NCBI RefSeq assembly: GCF_006716425.1
Contig: NZ_VFOZ01000001.1
Span: 62,001 to 126,000 of the forward strand
From: Actinoallomurus bryophytorum
Lineage (GTDB): Bacteria > Actinomycetota > Actinomycetes > Streptosporangiales > Streptosporangiaceae
Length of the DNA stretch: 64,000 nucleotides
Reading direction: 5' to 3'
A program made the position numbers and the translations under genes. Below, piece by piece: positions 26,554 through 34,488 of this stretch. Under the pieces are notes generated by a model. The model was not told the origin of the DNA. It did not search any database and saw nothing but the letters and a program-made list of their open reading frames with translations. How positions within the stretch are numbered: position 1 is the stretch's first letter; the number at the start of each line of letters is the position of its first letter.

Positions 26554-27762
26554 GTGAAGTTGACTCTGTCCACGCTCGATGATCTGAGCGCGCGCGTCGA
26601 GGAGGCGCGGGCCGAGCACGCCCGCCGGTATCCCGGCGATCCGGCGGAGCGGCAGCCGGTGCACACCGTCTACGTGCCGGCGGATCGCTTCACCGCGTCC
26701 GCCCCTGCCGACCTCGGCACCGAGGCGCTGCGGCTGCTGAACACCCACGTCCCGGACGGTGCCGCGGTCGCCACCGCGTTCGGCGTCGACGGCTCGCTCG
26801 GCGACGCCGTACGGGAGCGGGTCGCCGCCAAGCTGGCCCGCGAGCCGGTCGAGGACATACGGATCGACTTCGAGGACGGCTACGGCGTACGTGACGACGA
26901 GGAGGAGGACGCCCACGTCGAACGTGCCGTGGAGGAGGTCGCGCAGGCGTACGAGGCGCGGCGCCTGCCCTACTACTGGGGGCTGCGGGTCAAGTCGTTC
27001 GCCGACGGCGGGCACGCACGCAGCATGCGCACGCTGGACGGTTTCCTCACCGGGCTGGCCGAGCGGCTGGGCAAGCTGCCGGGCGGCTTCGTGGTGACCC
27101 TGCCGAAGATCATCGCGCCGCAGCACGTTGAGGTCTTCGCGGAGTTCCTGGCGCGGTTCGAGGAGGAGATCGGCCTGCCGGAGGGCATGCTGCGCTTCGA
27201 GATCCAGGTCGAGACGACGGAGTCGGTCGCCGGCCTGCGCGCGGTCGTGGACGCCGGCGGCAGCCGGCTGAGCGCGGCGCACTTCGGCGTCTACGACTAC
27301 ACGGCCGCGCTGGGCCTGCCGCCGTCCGAGCAGCGGCTGGACCATCCGGCCTGTGAGTACGCGCGTCACGTCATGCAGGTGACCCTGGCCGGCACCGGCG
27401 TGCGGCTCTCGGACGGCTCGACCAACATCGTCCCGGCCGGCGATGACACGGCGGACGTGCACCGGGCGTGGCGGAGACACGCGGCGCTCGTGCGTTATTC
27501 ACTGCTGCACGGCTACAACCAGGGCTGGGACCTGCACGCGGCGCACCTGGTCAGCAGGTTCGCCGCCGTGTACGGGTTCCACCTGACCGGCCTGGACGAG
27601 GCGATCGAACGCGTCCGGGCATGGAAGGACGCCGATGGTGCGGACACACGGCCGGACGGCGTGCTCGACGAGCCGGCGACCATCCGTGCGCTCACCGCAC
27701 GGTTGCGCCGCGCGGTCGACTGCGGCGCCGTCGACGCCGGCGCCGTCAATCTTCGGAACTGA
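26554..27762 (+). CDS. DUF6986 / HpcH-HpaI aldolase-like protein
   Basis: 402 residues from a GTG after GGGAGGG. It resembles TIM-barrel CitE/HpcH lyases. The carboxylate-binding region reads VEDIRIDFEDGYGVRDDEEE (acidic cluster near residue 110), a later barrel strand is MLRFEIQVETTESVAGLRAV with the typical Glu, then LSAAHFGVYDYTAALGLPP and a C-terminal helical cap. Family proteins of this DUF occur in actinomycete purine-degradation clusters, and its position behind the AllFGH-type genes fits that. A C-C lyase or hydrolase acting on a glyoxylate-type product is plausible but unproven. Its 3' end overlaps the convergent small gene by 17 bases. Confidence 0.8.
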   Translation: MKLTLSTLDDLSARVEEARAEHARRYPGDPAERQPVHTVYVPADRFTASAPADLGTEALRLLNTHVPDGAAVATAFGVDGSLGDAVRERVAAKLAREPVEDIRIDFEDGYGVRDDEEEDAHVERAVEEVAQAYEARRLPYYWGLRVKSFADGGHARSMRTLDGFLTGLAERLGKLPGGFVVTLPKIIAPQHVEVFAEFLARFEEEIGLPEGMLRFEIQVETTESVAGLRAVVDAGGSRLSAAHFGVYDYTAALGLPPSEQRLDHPACEYARHVMQVTLAGTGVRLSDGSTNIVPAGDDTADVHRAWRRHAALVRYSLLHGYNQGWDLHAAHLVSRFAAVYGFHLTGLDEAIERVRAWKDADGADTRPDGVLDEPATIRALTARLRRAVDCGAVDAGAVNLRN

Positions 27763-28075
27763 GATCCGTCTGACGCCCGAAGACCAGCGAGTTGCCGTTG
27801 CGCGGATCATCGTCGCCGCCGTCGAGGCCGGCGATGGTCCGCCGCAGATTGTCCACCGCGACCGTCTGTTCGTACAGGCGGCCCATGATGTCCCGCAGCG
27901 TGTGCACGACGACCAGCGTCGCCTCCGCCTGGGCCAGCATCGCGTGGACCTGCGCCGTCGCGGTGTCCGGCACGTCCTCGCTCAGGGCGCCGGCGGCCTT
28001 CGCCAGGTGGTTGACCGTACTGTCGTTGTGCGTCACCCAGTGATAGCCGGGTTCTTCTGGCCAGCTTGATGTCAT
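27746..28075 (-). CDS. Small hypothetical protein, alpha-helical
   Basis: 109 residues from MTSSWPEEPGYHWVTHNDST; another ATG 33 bases upstream (28108) would add MGGPREGEQFP. The sequence is mostly amphipathic helix (HAMLAQAEATLVVVHTLRDI, MGRLYEQTVAVDNLRRTIAG) with a polar tail, and has no signal or membrane segment. I do not recognise a family. It is convergent with the DUF6986 gene, overlapping its 3' end, and is followed by about 107 bases without a gene before the MobA-like gene on the same strand. It could be a small adaptor or coiled-coil protein. Confidence 0.6.
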   Translation of the reverse strand: MTSSWPEEPGYHWVTHNDSTVNHLAKAAGALSEDVPDTATAQVHAMLAQAEATLVVVHTLRDIMGRLYEQTVAVDNLRRTIAGLDGGDDDPRNGNSLVFGRQTDLSSED

Positions 28076-28182
28076 CGGAAACTGCTCGCCTTCCCGCGGC
28101 CCGCCCATAAATCGCCGCTCGTCATTTCACCACGGGCCCCCCTGGCCTCAACAAGACGCCCGAGAAACATTTCCGGTTGTCA

Positions 28183-28773
28183 TTATGCGGGGTCGATATC
28201 GAACCGCCTCAGATCCTCGGGCGTGTCGATGTCGCGGGGATCGGCGACGTCGTCACACGGGACGGAGACCACGATGTCAGGGCGTGCGCGTAGGAACTCC
28301 CGCGCCCCCACATCGCCCTCGGCGTACTCCGCCACCTCGGCGAAGTGCTCACGGGCGATGAGGACCGGATTGCGGGGACGTCCCTCGTAGGTCGCCACCG
28401 CGACGCGCGCCCCGGCGTCGTACGCCGCGCGGAGCCGGAGCACGGCCTCGGCCGAGACGTTCGGCTGGTCGACCAGGGCGATCACCACGGCCGGGCAGTC
28501 GGGCGCCAGCGCGGACAGGCCGGCGCGCAGCGAGGAGCCCATACCGGTGCGCCAGCCGGGGTTGTACACGACGACGGCGCCCGCCACGTCGACGCGTGCC
28601 GCGCCGGTGACCACGACGATCGGGGTGCATCCCGCCTCGTGCAGCATGCGCACCCCGCGGTCCGTCAGGCGTACGCCGCCGATCTCGACGAGCGCCTTCG
28701 GCGTGCCGAGCCGCCGCCCCTCACCCGCCGCGAGCAACAGCCCGGCGGGCGCTCCCGCATGCCTCGTCTCCAT
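28183..28773 (-). CDS. MobA-like (MocA-type) nucleotidyltransferase
   Basis: 196 residues from METRHAGAPAGLLLAAGEGR. The N-terminal LLLAAGEGRRLGTPKALVEI is the NTP-binding motif of the MobA/MocA family; VVIALVDQPNVSAEAVLRL near residue 100 is the metal-binding DQP region, and RPRNPVLIAREHF and CDDVADPRDIDTPEDL follow the family pattern. MocA attaches CMP to molybdopterin to give the cytosine dinucleotide used by xanthine/CO-dehydrogenase-type enzymes. The xdhC, VWA and AAA+ genes lie just upstream on the same strand, so it most likely finishes the cofactor of the Mo-hydroxylase at 14.6-18.5 kb. Confidence 0.87.
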   Translation of the reverse strand: METRHAGAPAGLLLAAGEGRRLGTPKALVEIGGVRLTDRGVRMLHEAGCTPIVVVTGAARVDVAGAVVVYNPGWRTGMGSSLRAGLSALAPDCPAVVIALVDQPNVSAEAVLRLRAAYDAGARVAVATYEGRPRNPVLIAREHFAEVAEYAEGDVGAREFLRARPDIVVSVPCDDVADPRDIDTPEDLRRFDIDPA

Positions 28774-28935
28774 GCTGGGAGAGCGTATCCACGACAGGGG
28801 CGGGCGACGGGCCGAAACACTGATCTTTAGCGGCATATGGCACCCGCGAGTGCCGGGATCTACGCCTGCGGTCCGTCTTCACGCGTCCAGCGGCGACCTC
28901 CCGGTGTGCCCCGGCCGTCGGATCGGCGGCAGTCG

Positions 28936-30039
28936 TCAGGTGCCGTGGATGCGGCCGCCGGTGTCCGTGAGGGCCTGGCCGGTGCCGCCCCAGCGGAGCT
29001 GGATGAGCTCGGCCGCGATCGAGACCGCGGTCTCCTCAGGTGTACGGGCGCCGAGGTCGAGGCCGATCGGCGAGCGGAGCCGGGCGATCTCCTTCTCGGT
29101 GACCCCCACCTCGCGCAGGCGCTCGAGCCGGTCCTCGTGGGTGCGGCGCGAACCCATCGCCCCGACGTAGCCGGCGCGGGTGCGCAGCGCCACCTCCAGG
29201 AGCGGCACGTCGAACTTCGGGTCGTGGGTGAGGACGCAGATCACCGTGCGCTCGTCCACGTCGCCCTCGGACTCGGTGAGGAACTTGTGGGGCCACTTCA
29301 CCACGACCTCGTCGGCCTCGGGGAACCGCTTGGGGGTGGCGAAGACGGGCCGGGCGTCGCAGACGGTCACGTGGTAGCCGAGGAACTTGCCGACCCGTGC
29401 CACCGCCGCGGCGAAGTCGATCGCGCCGAAGACCAGCATGCGGGGCGGCGGGGCGAAGGAGTGCACGAAGACGGCGAGCTCGTCCAGCCGCCGCTCGCCG
29501 TGCCTGCCGTACCGCCGGATCCCGGTGGTGCCCTGGGCGAGCATGCCGCGGGTGTCGTCGTCGACGGCCTCGTCCAGCCGGTCGAGGCCGAGTGAGCCCT
29601 CTGAGCGGTCCGGCCAGATGACGCGGCGGACGCCGACCTCGCCCGGCCCCTCGATGACGGTCGCGATCGCGACCGGCTCGTGCCGGTCGATCGAGGCCTT
29701 CACCTCGGCGAACAGGGGAAACGTCTGAGGCCCGATCGGCTCCACGAGAATGTCGAGGATGCCGCCGCAGGTCAGCCCGACGGCGAACGCGTCGTCGTCA
29801 CTGACGCCGTACCGCTGCACGACGGCGCTGCCGGAGGCCATGACCTCCTGCGCGAGCTCGTACACCGCGCCCTCGACGCAGCCGCCGGACACGCTGCCCA
29901 CGGCCTCGCCCTCACCGGACACGGCCATCGAGGCCCCGGCGGGCCGTGGGGCGCTGCGGAAGGTGTTGACCACGGTGGCCAGCCCGAACGTCTCGCCCTC
30001 GTCGTACCATTTGCCGATCTCTCGAAGGACGTCACGCAT
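28936..30039 (-). CDS. XdhC family molybdenum-enzyme maturation protein
   Basis: 367 residues. The N-terminal XdhC/CoxI domain shows TFGLATVVNTFRSAPRPAGA and SVSGGCVEGAVYELAQEVM, and LTCGGILDILVEPIG near residue 90. The C-terminal Rossmann domain shows PRMLVFGAIDFAAAVARVGK near residue 197 and ICVLTHDPKFDVPLLEVALR, then AGYVGAMGSRRTHEDRLERL. XdhC binds the Mo cofactor and inserts it, after sulfuration, into xanthine-dehydrogenase-type apoenzymes. The start overlaps the VWA gene by 8 bases, so coxD-coxE-xdhC are read together. Confidence 0.93.
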   Translation of the reverse strand: MRDVLREIGKWYDEGETFGLATVVNTFRSAPRPAGASMAVSGEGEAVGSVSGGCVEGAVYELAQEVMASGSAVVQRYGVSDDDAFAVGLTCGGILDILVEPIGPQTFPLFAEVKASIDRHEPVAIATVIEGPGEVGVRRVIWPDRSEGSLGLDRLDEAVDDDTRGMLAQGTTGIRRYGRHGERRLDELAVFVHSFAPPPRMLVFGAIDFAAAVARVGKFLGYHVTVCDARPVFATPKRFPEADEVVVKWPHKFLTESEGDVDERTVICVLTHDPKFDVPLLEVALRTRAGYVGAMGSRRTHEDRLERLREVGVTEKEIARLRSPIGLDLGARTPEETAVSIAAELIQLRWGGTGQALTDTGGRIHGT

Positions 30040-31129
30040 TTCCGATCACCCCTGCCAGTTCTTCCAGTGCGGCCAGGCTGTGACCGGCCACAAAGTCGTC
30101 AACGTACGGAAGCGCCGCGAGCATCCCGCCTGTGAGTGGTTCGTACCCAGGTTGGGCTTTGTGCGGGTTGGACCACACGACCCGGTGCGCGAGCCGGTGC
30201 AGCCTCTCCATCTGGTGGCCGAGGAGCGTCGTGTCCCCGCGTTCCCAGCCGTCGGAGGCGATGACCACGATCGCACCGCGCGCCATGCCCCGCTGGCCGA
30301 AGCGGTCGAGGAACTCCTTCAGCTCCTCGCCCAGCCGCGTGCCGCCGCTCCAGTCCGGGATCGCCGCGGACACCGCCGTCATCGCCGCGTCCGGCTCCCG
30401 GTGCCGCAGCTCCCTGGTCACCCGGGTCAGCCGGGTGCCGGCGCTGAAGACCTCCGTCGAACGCGGCGCCGAACGCACGGCCGCGTGCGCGAACCTCAGG
30501 AGCACGTCGGCGTACGGGCTCATCGAGCCGCTCACGTCCACGATCAGGACCACGCGCCGCGGCCGTGTGCGGTGCGCGCGGTAGTGCAGTCCGGAGATCT
30601 CCCCGCCGCGGCGCAGGATCGACCGGACCGTACGGTGCGCGTCGAGCCGTCCCCGGTGGCGCGCGGTGAACCTCCGCGACCGCCGCTGCGCGGTGACGTC
30701 GTCGAGCAGGGCGAGCAGGCGGTGCACCTCGGCGCGTTCGGCCGGGCTGAGGCGGGCCACGTCGCGCAGCCGCAGGACCTCGATCTCGCTGGCGGTCGCG
30801 ACGGAGACGTCACCGGGCCGGTCGTCACCGGCCGTGCCGGGCGTGGCGGCGTGCCGCACCACGGTCACCGGAGGCGGGGCGGTGCGCCGCACCGTGGCGG
30901 TGTCGCCGGAGAAGTACGCGGCGAAGCAGCGGTCATAGCGCGGCAGGTCGGCGGGGTCCGCGCACATGGTGAGCCGCCCGGCCCAGTAGACGTCGCGGGC
31001 GTCGAGCACGTCGAGGTGGCCGACCGCACCGATCATCGCCTGGACGCGCTCGGGGTCGGCGCCGACGCCGGCGGCCCGCAGCGTACGGGCGAAGCCGGTG
31101 AGCGTCTCGACGACGTCCCGCGGCGCCAT
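30032..31129 (-). CDS. CoxE-like VWA domain protein
   Basis: 365 residues. The C-terminal von Willebrand A domain starts near residue 190 with RRVVLIVDVSGSMSPYADVL, whose DVSGS is the metal-ion-dependent adhesion site. A Thr/Asp pair follows (WSGGTRLGEELKEFL; IVVIASDGWERGD). The N-terminal part is helical, as in CoxE. CoxE and its AAA+ partner CoxD form a chaperone that matures the sulfurated molybdenum-containing active site of CO dehydrogenase and its relatives. It begins 3 bases after the CoxD-like stop, and its end overlaps xdhC. Confidence 0.92.
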   Translation of the reverse strand: MAPRDVVETLTGFARTLRAAGVGADPERVQAMIGAVGHLDVLDARDVYWAGRLTMCADPADLPRYDRCFAAYFSGDTATVRRTAPPPVTVVRHAATPGTAGDDRPGDVSVATASEIEVLRLRDVARLSPAERAEVHRLLALLDDVTAQRRSRRFTARHRGRLDAHRTVRSILRRGGEISGLHYRAHRTRPRRVVLIVDVSGSMSPYADVLLRFAHAAVRSAPRSTEVFSAGTRLTRVTRELRHREPDAAMTAVSAAIPDWSGGTRLGEELKEFLDRFGQRGMARGAIVVIASDGWERGDTTLLGHQMERLHRLAHRVVWSNPHKAQPGYEPLTGGMLAALPYVDDFVAGHSLAALEELAGVIGNA

Positions 31130-31132
31130 GCC

Positions 31133-32047
31133 TCAGGCCCCGTTGAACAGCGCGCCGATGCCGCCCGCGACCACCCGCTCGGTGTCCTCGCGGTACTTCA
31201 GCACCGCGCCCAGTGTCACCGCGGCGATGTCCGGGTCCAGGTCGCGTGCGCCCAGCGCGACGAGCGCCTCGGTCCAGTCGAGGCTCTCGGCGATCCCCGG
31301 GGCCTTGAGCAGGTCCAGCTTCCGCAGCCGGCCCGCGGCGCCCGCCACCTGGCGTACGAGACTCTCGGTGGCGTCGGGCATCCGCCGCCGGATGATCGCC
31401 ACCTCGCGGTCGAAGGCCGGGTGCTCCAGCCAGTGGTACAGGCAGCGGCGTTTGAGCGCGTCGTGCACCTCACGGGTGCGGTTGGAGGTGACGACGACGA
31501 CCGGCGGGCGCTCGGCCCTGATCGTGCCGAGCTCGGGGACGGAGATGGTGAAGTCGCTCAGCACCTCCAGCAAGAACGCCTCGAACTCGTCGTCGGCGCG
31601 GTCGATCTCGTCGACGAGCAGCACGGCGGGGCGCTCCTCGGTCGAGGTCTCCAGGGCCTGCAGCAGCGGCCGGGAGACGAGGAAGCGCCGGTCGTACAGC
31701 TCGGACTCGAGGCGCTCGACGTCGGTGACACCGGCCGCCTCGGCGGCCCGCAGGTGCAGCAGCTGGCGGGGGAAGTCCCAGTCGTACAGCGCCTGCGCGG
31801 CGTCCAGGCCCTCGTAGCACTGGAGCCGGATCAGCGGCACGTCCAGGACGGCGGCGAGCGTCTTGGCCAGCTCGGTCTTGCCGACGCCCGCCTCCCCTTC
31901 GAGGAACAGCGGCCTGCGCATGCGCAGGCCGAGGAAGCAGGCGGTCGCGAGTCCTTCGTCGGACAGGTACGCGTGTTTCTCGAGAGCCTCGCTGAGGGCC
32001 TGCGGCGACGCGAAGTCCGATGTCGGGATTGACGTGGTATGCGGCAC
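31133..32047 (-). CDS. CoxD-like MoxR family AAA+ ATPase
   Basis: 304 residues from a GTG. Walker A is FLEGEAGVGKTELAKTLAAV near residue 50, Walker B is PAVLLVDEIDRADDEFEAFL near residue 140, and sensor 1 is VVVTSNRTREVHDALKRRCL near residue 185 with an arginine finger in RRRCL style. This matches CoxD/MoxR ATPases, which work with VWA partners. It is first in the coxD-coxE-xdhC group and probably powers assembly of the molybdenum hydroxylase encoded upstream. It is convergent with nothing; the Nudix gene precedes it on the same strand with a 50-base gap. Confidence 0.93.
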   Translation of the reverse strand: MPHTTSIPTSDFASPQALSEALEKHAYLSDEGLATACFLGLRMRRPLFLEGEAGVGKTELAKTLAAVLDVPLIRLQCYEGLDAAQALYDWDFPRQLLHLRAAEAAGVTDVERLESELYDRRFLVSRPLLQALETSTEERPAVLLVDEIDRADDEFEAFLLEVLSDFTISVPELGTIRAERPPVVVVTSNRTREVHDALKRRCLYHWLEHPAFDREVAIIRRRMPDATESLVRQVAGAAGRLRKLDLLKAPGIAESLDWTEALVALGARDLDPDIAAVTLGAVLKYREDTERVVAGGIGALFNGA

Positions 32048-32097
32048 GCATCAAGGCTACTTCCCGCCACGCCTCTTATTACGCGCCCCACACCGTG

Positions 32098-32607
32098 TCA
32101 CGCGTGTGGCAGGTACACGGGGGTCCGCGTCTCGCGGGCGTGCAGAGCGGCGGGAATGCGGGCCGCGATGGGCCCCAGCCGCGCCGCGGCCTGTTCGGGC
32201 GCGAAGAACCCGTGGTCGTCGAGCTCGTCCTCCTGGAGCCGGATCCGCTCCGGGCCGGCGAGGATCCCCGCGTCGAAGACGAAGCTCACCGTGGGCCGGA
32301 ACCGCTCGGCGCGCGCGGGCTGCCAGGCGACGACGAGCAGCGGCCCGACGTCCAGAGCCAGGCCGATCTCCTCTTCGAGCTCCCGCGCGCACGCGGCCTC
32401 GGGAGCCTCGTTGTCGTCGGCGGCCCCGCCGGGCAGCAGCCAGTGGTCACGGTAGTTGGGCTTGACCAGCAGCACCCGGCCGGCCGGGTCGGTGATCAGA
32501 GCCCCGGCGGTGACGTACGCGGCGGCGAGCCCGGCGTAGTAGATCTCCGGCTCGACGAAGGTGGACCGGACCGCCCCCGGCCGGAGATCATCAGCGTCAT
32601 CGGTCAT
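32098..32607 (-). CDS. Nudix hydrolase
   Basis: 169 residues from the ATG at 32607 (a GTG 21 bases upstream is also possible; neither has a strong ribosome site). The Nudix box GGAADDNEAPEAACARELEE followed by EIG fits G-x5-E-x7-REUxEExG, near residues 61-83, preceded by DHWLLPGG. It would hydrolyse a nucleoside-diphosphate-linked compound with Mg2+. The closing segment ELDDHGFFAPEQAAARLGPI is typical of MutT-like members. Substrate unknown; it is upstream of coxD on the same strand but not tightly coupled. Confidence 0.9.
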   Translation of the reverse strand: MTDDADDLRPGAVRSTFVEPEIYYAGLAAAYVTAGALITDPAGRVLLVKPNYRDHWLLPGGAADDNEAPEAACARELEEEIGLALDVGPLLVVAWQPARAERFRPTVSFVFDAGILAGPERIRLQEDELDDHGFFAPEQAAARLGPIAARIPAALHARETRTPVYLPHA

Positions 32608-32665
32608 CCGCAGCAGGCTACGCCGCACGGGTGCGGGCCTGGGAACCCGGCCCGCACCCGCGGAC

Positions 32666-32977
32666 TCAGACGCCGCTGACTCCGAAGCGGTAGGACCCGA
32701 CCAGGGTGGCCTCCTCCGCCTCCGGGGACTCGGTGACGCGGTCGCCGATGCCCTGCTGGAAGGCGGCGAAGGCGGAAGAGGTCCCCAGCGGGTCCTCGGC
32801 GCCCTCGTGCACCACCACGTGGACGAAGCTCACCCCGTCCGCCAGCCGGAACGTCGCGTAGCGCAGCCCGCCCGGGTCCTCCGCAGCCAGTTCGGCGAAC
32901 ACCTTCTCCACGAGCCGCTGGTTCTCATCCGCCGCCTCCGGCCTGGTCCGGTAACGCACGATCCTGATCCTGTTCAT
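32666..32977 (-). CDS. Small antibiotic-biosynthesis-monooxygenase-like (dimeric alpha/beta barrel) protein
   Basis: 103 residues, starting MNRIRIVRYRTRPEAADENQ, with FAELAAEDPGGLRYATFRLA and VSFVHVVVHEGAEDPLGTSS in the order of a ferredoxin-like dimeric alpha/beta barrel. The ATG overlaps the MFS stop by four bases (ATGA), so it is translated with the transporter. Such small proteins can be cofactor-free monooxygenases that modify quinone-like compounds or bind them. Pairing with a drug-efflux type MFS suggests a detoxification unit. The exact activity is not determinable. Confidence 0.78.
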   Translation of the reverse strand: MNRIRIVRYRTRPEAADENQRLVEKVFAELAAEDPGGLRYATFRLADGVSFVHVVVHEGAEDPLGTSSAFAAFQQGIGDRVTESPEAEEATLVGSYRFGVSGV

Positions 32978-34425
32978 GCCGTCTCCTCTGATGCCGTGAT
33001 GGTGATGACTCCGCCGGGTCCGAGTACGGCGGGTACGACCGCGAGCAGCGCGATCGCGGCGGCGGCCACCATGGCCGGGCGGAACCCGTCGATGAAGTTC
33101 TCGGGCGAGGCGTATCCGCCGTTGCCGGCGAAGACGAGGGCGATGATCGCGACGCCGAACACGCTGCCCAGCTCGCGCAGGGCGCTGTTCGTGCCGGCCG
33201 CCACCCCGGCGTCCTCGACGGGCACCGAGCCGGTGACCATGCCGGCGACCGCGGGGAACACCATGGAGATGCCCACACCGGCCACGACCAGCGGGACTAC
33301 GAGGTGGCCGTACCCGACGCCCGGCCGCACGACCTCCGCGAGCAGGCCGAGCCCGGCCGCCTGCAGGACCATGCCGATGGTCATGATCCAACGGTTGCCG
33401 AACCGGTCGGCCAGCGCGCCCGCGAGCGGCGCGACCAGCATCAGCGTGCCGGTCCAGACGAGAACGCGCAGCCCGGCGCCGAACGGTGAGTAGCCCAGGC
33501 CGATCTGCAGCAGCTGCGAGATCATGAAGAGCGAGCCGATGAGCGAGATCTGCTGGCCGAAGGCCACCGCGTTCGCCGCGGCGAACCCGCGCCGCGCGAA
33601 GTAGCCGATCGGCAGCATCGGATGGGCCGTCCGCCGTTCCCAGGCGAGGAACGCCGCGACGAGGACCACTCCCGCCGTCAGCGCGCCGAGCACCTCGGCA
33701 CTCCCCCAGCCGGCCGCGGGCGCCCGTACCGGAGCCCACGTCAGGGCGAACATTCCGGCACCGACCAGGACGAGGCCGGCGACGTCCAGCCGGAAACGCG
33801 CGCCGTGGCTCTCGCGTAGCCGCAGTGCCGACAGCACCGCGACGGCCAGCCCGATCGGGACGTTCACCCAGAAGATCCACTGCCAGGACAGCCCCTCGGT
33901 GATGGCCCCGCCGACGACCGGCCCGGCGGCCACGCCCAGGCCGGTCACCCCGCCCCAGACGCCGATGGCCGCCCCGCGTCGCCCGGCCGGGAAGGCGTCG
34001 ATGATCAGCGTCAGGGTCAGCGGCATCACCGCGGCCGCGCCGACGCCCTGCGCCATCCGGGCCACGATGAGCTCCCCGGCGGTCGACGACAGCGCCGCCG
34101 CCGCCGAGGCCAGGCTGAACACCACGAGGCCCGTCACGTACATGCGCCTGCGGCCGAACCGGTCACCCAGCGCCGCGCCGGTCATCAGCAGGCAGGCGAG
34201 CACCAGGTTGTAGGCATTGATCGTCCATTCCAGGTCGGCAAGGCTCGCGTGCAGGTGGGTGCGGACCACCGGGAGGGCGGTCGCCACCACGACGATGTCG
34301 AGCGAGGTCAGGAAGACGCCGATGGGGGCCAGCAGCATCGTCCAGATCACGTGGCCGCCCCTCGGCGTACCGTCCTGGGGCCGCTCCCCTCGCAGGGGTG
34401 GCGACAGGTCCGTTGTTTCCGACAT
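32974..34425 (-). CDS. MFS transporter, DHA2 (14-TMS, EmrB/QacA) family
   Basis: 483 residues from MSETTDLSPPLRGERPQDGT; the GGAG site 6 bases before 34425 favours this ATG over one four codons upstream. About 14 hydrophobic segments. The family motifs are visible: LDIVVVATALPVVRTHL in helix 1, GAALGDRFGRRRMYVTGLVV (motif A) after helix 2 and GVAAGPVVGGAITEGLSWQW (motif C) in helix 5. Members export drugs or dyes by proton antiport. It follows the ECF sigma gene, and the small monooxygenase is coupled to its 3' end. The TTTCCGA repeats at its 5' end may be an operator. Confidence 0.93.
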   Translation of the reverse strand: MSETTDLSPPLRGERPQDGTPRGGHVIWTMLLAPIGVFLTSLDIVVVATALPVVRTHLHASLADLEWTINAYNLVLACLLMTGAALGDRFGRRRMYVTGLVVFSLASAAAALSSTAGELIVARMAQGVGAAAVMPLTLTLIIDAFPAGRRGAAIGVWGGVTGLGVAAGPVVGGAITEGLSWQWIFWVNVPIGLAVAVLSALRLRESHGARFRLDVAGLVLVGAGMFALTWAPVRAPAAGWGSAEVLGALTAGVVLVAAFLAWERRTAHPMLPIGYFARRGFAAANAVAFGQQISLIGSLFMISQLLQIGLGYSPFGAGLRVLVWTGTLMLVAPLAGALADRFGNRWIMTIGMVLQAAGLGLLAEVVRPGVGYGHLVVPLVVAGVGISMVFPAVAGMVTGSVPVEDAGVAAGTNSALRELGSVFGVAIIALVFAGNGGYASPENFIDGFRPAMVAAAAIALLAVVPAVLGPGGVITITASEETA

Positions 34426-34461
34426 CGCAGGCTCCATTTCCGATTGCGGTCTGTCGGAAAT
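34416..34461. promoter_or_regulatory. TTTCCGA inverted and direct repeats at the MFS start
   Basis: ATTTCCGA (34436-34443) and TCGGAAAT (34454-34461) are exact reverse complements with a 10-base spacer. A third TTTCCGA lies at 34416-34422 inside the first codons of the MFS gene. The cluster spans the likely promoter and ribosome site, so binding there would control the transporter and monooxygenase independently of the upstream sigma gene. The regulator is not identified in the neighbourhood. Confidence 0.6.
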
Positions 34462-34488
34462 AGAGACCCGGCCGCGGTGCCGGACTCA

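Noticed and set aside
29750-32032. 760-residue open frame on the plus strand
   Set aside because: Antisense to the coxD/coxE/xdhC genes; no recognisable domain.
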